Source: REEB509 sp044370335 (GTDB lineage Bacteria; Pseudomonadota; Alphaproteobacteria; Caulobacterales; Aquidulcibacteraceae). From it: 7,576 nucleotides of DNA. Made by a program: the position numbers and the translations under genes. The notes below the pieces were generated by a model. That model made no database searches. It had not been told where the DNA came from and saw nothing but the letters and a program-made list of their open reading frames with translations. The stretch is from assembly GCA_044370335.1 (NCBI GenBank), contig JBILVS010000129.1, forward strand, positions 1-7,576, in the 5' to 3' direction. This document shows, one piece after another, positions 6,072 through 7,576 of this stretch (position 1 is the first letter of the stretch; each line of letters begins with the position of its first letter).

Positions 6072-7093
6072 CCGCACAGCTACGGGGTCCCCGCCCATCC
6101 GGCGCGCCGTCAGGATCGTCCGCAGCCGTCCGACAAAGCCGCCGCCCACCGCCGCTGCCAGTGCGAGAATTAACCCAAGGGCGGTCCACAGAGCGGCCCC
6201 GGCGACGTTGTCCGCCGCTTCATTCGTGTTCTGCGCTGCGCCCGCTCGTCATTCTCGCACCTAGCCTTCGAGCTGGGGGCCTGCGACATACTGATTCTGC
6301 CAAGCCGCGATCATGGTCTCAACCTGGTCCGCCGGCGCACCCGTCCGCTGACTGATCAGTTGCGCTACCGGCGTGCGATCCGCCGCATCGATGACGCGCC
6401 GCGCTGAACGCCCGCTGCGTGAACGCGGCGAACGGCCCATCCCCCGCTTCCGGGTTCTGCAGCGCCGTCATTGGCGCCTGTTGGGCGAGGCCGGACAGCT
6501 CTTCTCGCTCCGCAGGAGAAATCGCCCGTCGCAGCGCTTGATCGCCAGCCTGCTCCAAAGCGTCGTCGTCCGTCGCGATTCTCTGGCGCTCCAAAGCCTC
6601 TGCAAGATTGCGCACCGCAAGGCTCGGCGCCGCATCGGTGGGGTCGAGAGTGGAAAGGGGGCTTGCCCCGCTGGCCTGCGTGCCGGCCTGTGCCGCCCGT
6701 CCCGCCATCCCGGCCGCGCCGTTAAAAGCCGCGCTCATGGCGGAGGATGCGGCGAAGATCGCGAGAAGGGTTGCGGCCGCCGACATCGCCGCCCCGTGAA
6801 TCCCCGACACCAACGGGTCGGGGTTACCCGCCAGTCTTGGAGAAAATCCGCCCCCCGATTAAAAGCGCCACAAGCGCTGAGACCGCCCACTACAAGACCC
6901 TGAGCGCGGCAGCGTCGCCCCTGAGGTCCTGGCTGGCGGCGTCGACCGCAAAAAGTCCCATCGCGAGCCCGACGAAGGTCAACTCTATCAGGACCGCAAG
7001 CGCGATGACAGCACCCGCGATCGCCGCTCCCCAAGAGACCCTTTCCTGCACGGCGGGGGCGGCGACGACCGTAGATGAACGGATGTCTGACAT
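6069..7093 (-). pseudogene. Decayed multi-pass membrane protein gene (about 340 codons when rebuilt)
   Basis: The ATG at 7093 begins MSDIRSSTVVAAPAVQERVS, then a membrane segment WGAAIAGAVIALAVLIELT. The frame stops at TAG 6892-6890 where a W (TGG) is likely (VL-stop-WAVSALVALLIGG). It continues in frame to TAA 6826-6824. Skipping the T read at 6826 gives GGNPDPLVSGIHGAAMSAA and a further hydrophobic stretch. Near 6400, skipping one G (GCGCGGCGCG) restores RVIDAADRTPVAQLIS, then QVETMIAAWQNQYV. In-frame TAG (6263-6261) and TGA (6251-6249), one-step changes from CAG and CGA, precede EAADNVAGAALW, a last membrane helix (LGLILALAAAVGGGFVG) and TAA at 6071-6069. The span of 1025 nt minus the two inserted bases is 1023 nt, exactly 341 codons. 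The WGAAIAGAVIAL start, GIHG segment and terminal glycine-rich helix resemble a widespread uncharacterised alphaproteobacterial membrane family; its function is unknown. The gene lies downstream of tRNA-Gly on the same strand. Confidence 0.82.
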
Positions 7094-7143
7094 GGGAAGT
7101 CTCTTGCAAAGCAGCGCAAGGCCGACAGGCGACGACGTCTGCT

Positions 7144-7168
7144 CTGTGGTCGCGGTTCCACAGCGACC
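7144..7168. repeat. Interleaved inverted repeats between tRNA-Gly and the membrane-protein remnant
   Basis: CTGTGG (7144-7149) with CCACAG (7158-7163), and GGTCGC (7148-7153) with GCGACC (7163-7168), are two perfect 6-bp inverted repeats that overlap and are mutually exclusive as hairpins. They lie downstream of tRNA-Gly in its transcription direction. Neither is followed by a U-tract, so a terminator role is not clear. Confidence 0.45.
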
Positions 7169-7207
7169 GCAAGCGGCGGCTTAGGTTTGCGCGGTTGCAG
7201 GGCGATT

Positions 7208-7281
7208 TGGAGCGGGTAGCGGGAATCGAACCCGCGTAGCCAGTTTGGAAGACTGGAGCTCTACCATTGAGCTATACCCGC
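7208..7281 (-). tRNA. tRNA-Gly (anticodon UCC), opposite strand to tuf
   Basis: A complete 74-nt tRNA with encoded CCA (7210-7208). Read on the minus strand, the acceptor GCGGGTA (7281-7275) pairs with TACCCGC (7218-7212), followed by discriminator T. The D arm is GCTC-AATGGTA-GAGC, the anticodon arm CCAGT-CTTCCAA-ACTGG with anticodon TCC (7249-7247), and the T arm GCGGG-TTCGATT-CCCGC. All stems are fully paired, so the gene looks functional. In E. coli (tyrU-glyT-thrT-tufB) the equivalent tRNA-Gly(UCC) is co-oriented with tuf and co-transcribed; here it faces the other way and must have its own promoter. Confidence 0.97.
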
Positions 7282-7293
7282 CCTTGGGTGCTT

Positions 7294-7323
7294 CTACATC
7301 GGTCGAAGCGGTCTCGCGGTCAA
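7294..7323 (-). promoter_or_regulatory. Possible promoter of tRNA-Gly
   Basis: On the minus strand TTGACC (7323-7318) is a good -35 element. ATGTAG (7299-7294) lies 18 bp downstream as a poor -10, about 12 bp before the tRNA 5' end. The -35 is convincing and the -10 is not; the spacing to the tRNA is what makes it plausible. It would be divergent from, and close to, the tuf promoter. Confidence 0.35.
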
Positions 7324-7351
7324 GCGGCGGGCGCCGGCTTCCAAAACCGTC

Positions 7352-7379
7352 TTGACGCTCAAGCTGCAAGTGCTAACAG
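7352..7379 (+). promoter_or_regulatory. tuf promoter, Caulobacter-type housekeeping consensus
   Basis: TTGACGC (7352-7358) followed after 13 bp by GCTAACAG (7372-7379) fits the housekeeping consensus described for Caulobacter crescentus, TTGACGS-N10-14-GCTANAWC: the upstream element is perfect and GCTA of the downstream one is kept. Transcription would start near 7385, giving tuf a leader of about 65 nt. This supplies tuf with its own promoter, needed because the neighbouring tRNA-Gly is on the other strand. Confidence 0.65.
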
Positions 7380-7402
7380 CGCGCACTTCAATCCAACGCC
7401 TG

Positions 7403-7418
7403 CGCCGCCCTCGCGGCG
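7403..7418 (+). other. GC-rich hairpin in the tuf leader
   Basis: CGCCGC (7403-7408) and GCGGCG (7413-7418) form a perfect 6-bp stem with a CCTC loop, followed by a G-run, about 32 bp before the tuf ATG. It lies within the predicted transcript. It could stabilise the leader or modulate translation; chance pairing is possible in DNA this GC-rich. Confidence 0.4.
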
Positions 7419-7450
7419 GGGGGAACGAACGCGCCAGCACGAGGACACTC

Positions 7451-7576
7451 ATGGCCAAGGAAAAGTTTGAGCGGACCAAGCCGCACTGCAACATCGGCAC
7501 GATCGGCCACGTGGACCACGGCAAGACGACGCTGACCGCGGCGATCACCATGACGCTGGCCAAGCGCGGCGGGGCG
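7451..7576 (+). CDS. tuf: Elongation factor Tu, N-terminal 42 codons (cut by the window end)
   Basis: EF-Tu is the GTPase that delivers aminoacyl-tRNA to the ribosomal A site. The visible part starts MAKEKFERTKPHCNIGTIG and contains the G1/P-loop GHVDHGKT (19-26) that binds the nucleotide phosphates, followed by TLTAAITMTLAKRGGA; it is in frame to the last base. A Shine-Dalgarno GAGG (7441-7444) stands 6 bp before the ATG, an ideal spacing. Full-length EF-Tu has about 395 residues, so most of the gene is outside. In alphaproteobacteria this position is usually followed by tRNA-Trp, secE and nusG, which cannot be checked here. Confidence 0.97.
   Translation, partial: MAKEKFERTKPHCNIGTIGHVDHGKTTLTAAITMTLAKRGGA

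Noticed and set aside
5941..6264. 107-codon plus-strand reading frame starting before tRNA-Tyr
   Set aside because: It reads through a complete tRNA-Tyr gene and the antisense of the membrane-protein remnant, so it is not a credible gene.
6373..6903. 176-codon plus-strand reading frame
   Set aside because: It is Arg-rich and antisense to the membrane-protein remnant, which reads better on the minus strand with membrane helices and exact codon arithmetic.
6069..7093. Programmed frameshifting or stop-codon readthrough as an explanation for the split membrane-protein gene
   Set aside because: Five separate lesions of three kinds (two insertions, TAG and TGA stops) with no slippery heptamer or selenocysteine context visible make recoding very unlikely.

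Overview
This window looks like the chromosome of a GC-rich alphaproteobacterium, probably near the Caulobacterales/Maricaulales/Parvularculales. The evidence is high-GC codon use throughout, an alphaproteobacterial-type EF-Tu N-terminus, and a tuf promoter that fits the Caulobacter housekeeping-sigma consensus (TTGACGS-N10-14-GCTANAWC). The order rlmB / tRNA-Tyr / tRNA-Gly(UCC) / tuf is a variant of the old bacterial tRNA-tuf cluster. The exact taxon cannot be fixed from sequence alone.

Layout, left to right: (1) the 3' part of an N-acetylmuramidase (DUF3380) gene on +; (2) an intact class A beta-lactamase lipoprotein gene on -, convergent with the muramidase and sharing a CTAG that supplies both stop codons; (3) a broken O-antigen ligase/ExoQ-like membrane protein gene on -, just upstream of the beta-lactamase; (4) intact metG on +, with a broken GNAT acetyltransferase gene overlapping its stop codon; (5) intact rlmB on -, convergent with the GNAT remnant at 2 bp spacing; (6) tRNA-Tyr(GUA) on +; (7) a broken multi-pass membrane protein gene on -, running from 7093 to 6069, which rebuilds to about 340 codons once two single-base insertions and three in-frame stops are accounted for; (8) tRNA-Gly(UCC) on -; (9) the start of tuf on +, with its promoter and leader.

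The main observation is the contrast between intact and decayed genes. About 3.9 kb of core or useful genes (muramidase, beta-lactamase, metG, rlmB) has no reading-frame lesion. About 2.8 kb of three accessory genes carries roughly a dozen frameshifts and nonsense codons. Such clustering argues against random sequencing error and for real gene decay after relaxed selection. A second point is that tRNA-Gly and the broken membrane-protein gene lie opposite to tRNA-Tyr and tuf, suggesting a local inversion or insertion within the tRNA-tuf cluster.

No CRISPR array, insertion sequence, integrase or obvious new multi-gene system was found. The window reads as a translation-related core neighbourhood (metG, rlmB, tRNAs, tuf) with cell-envelope genes on its left, eroding in its accessory parts.
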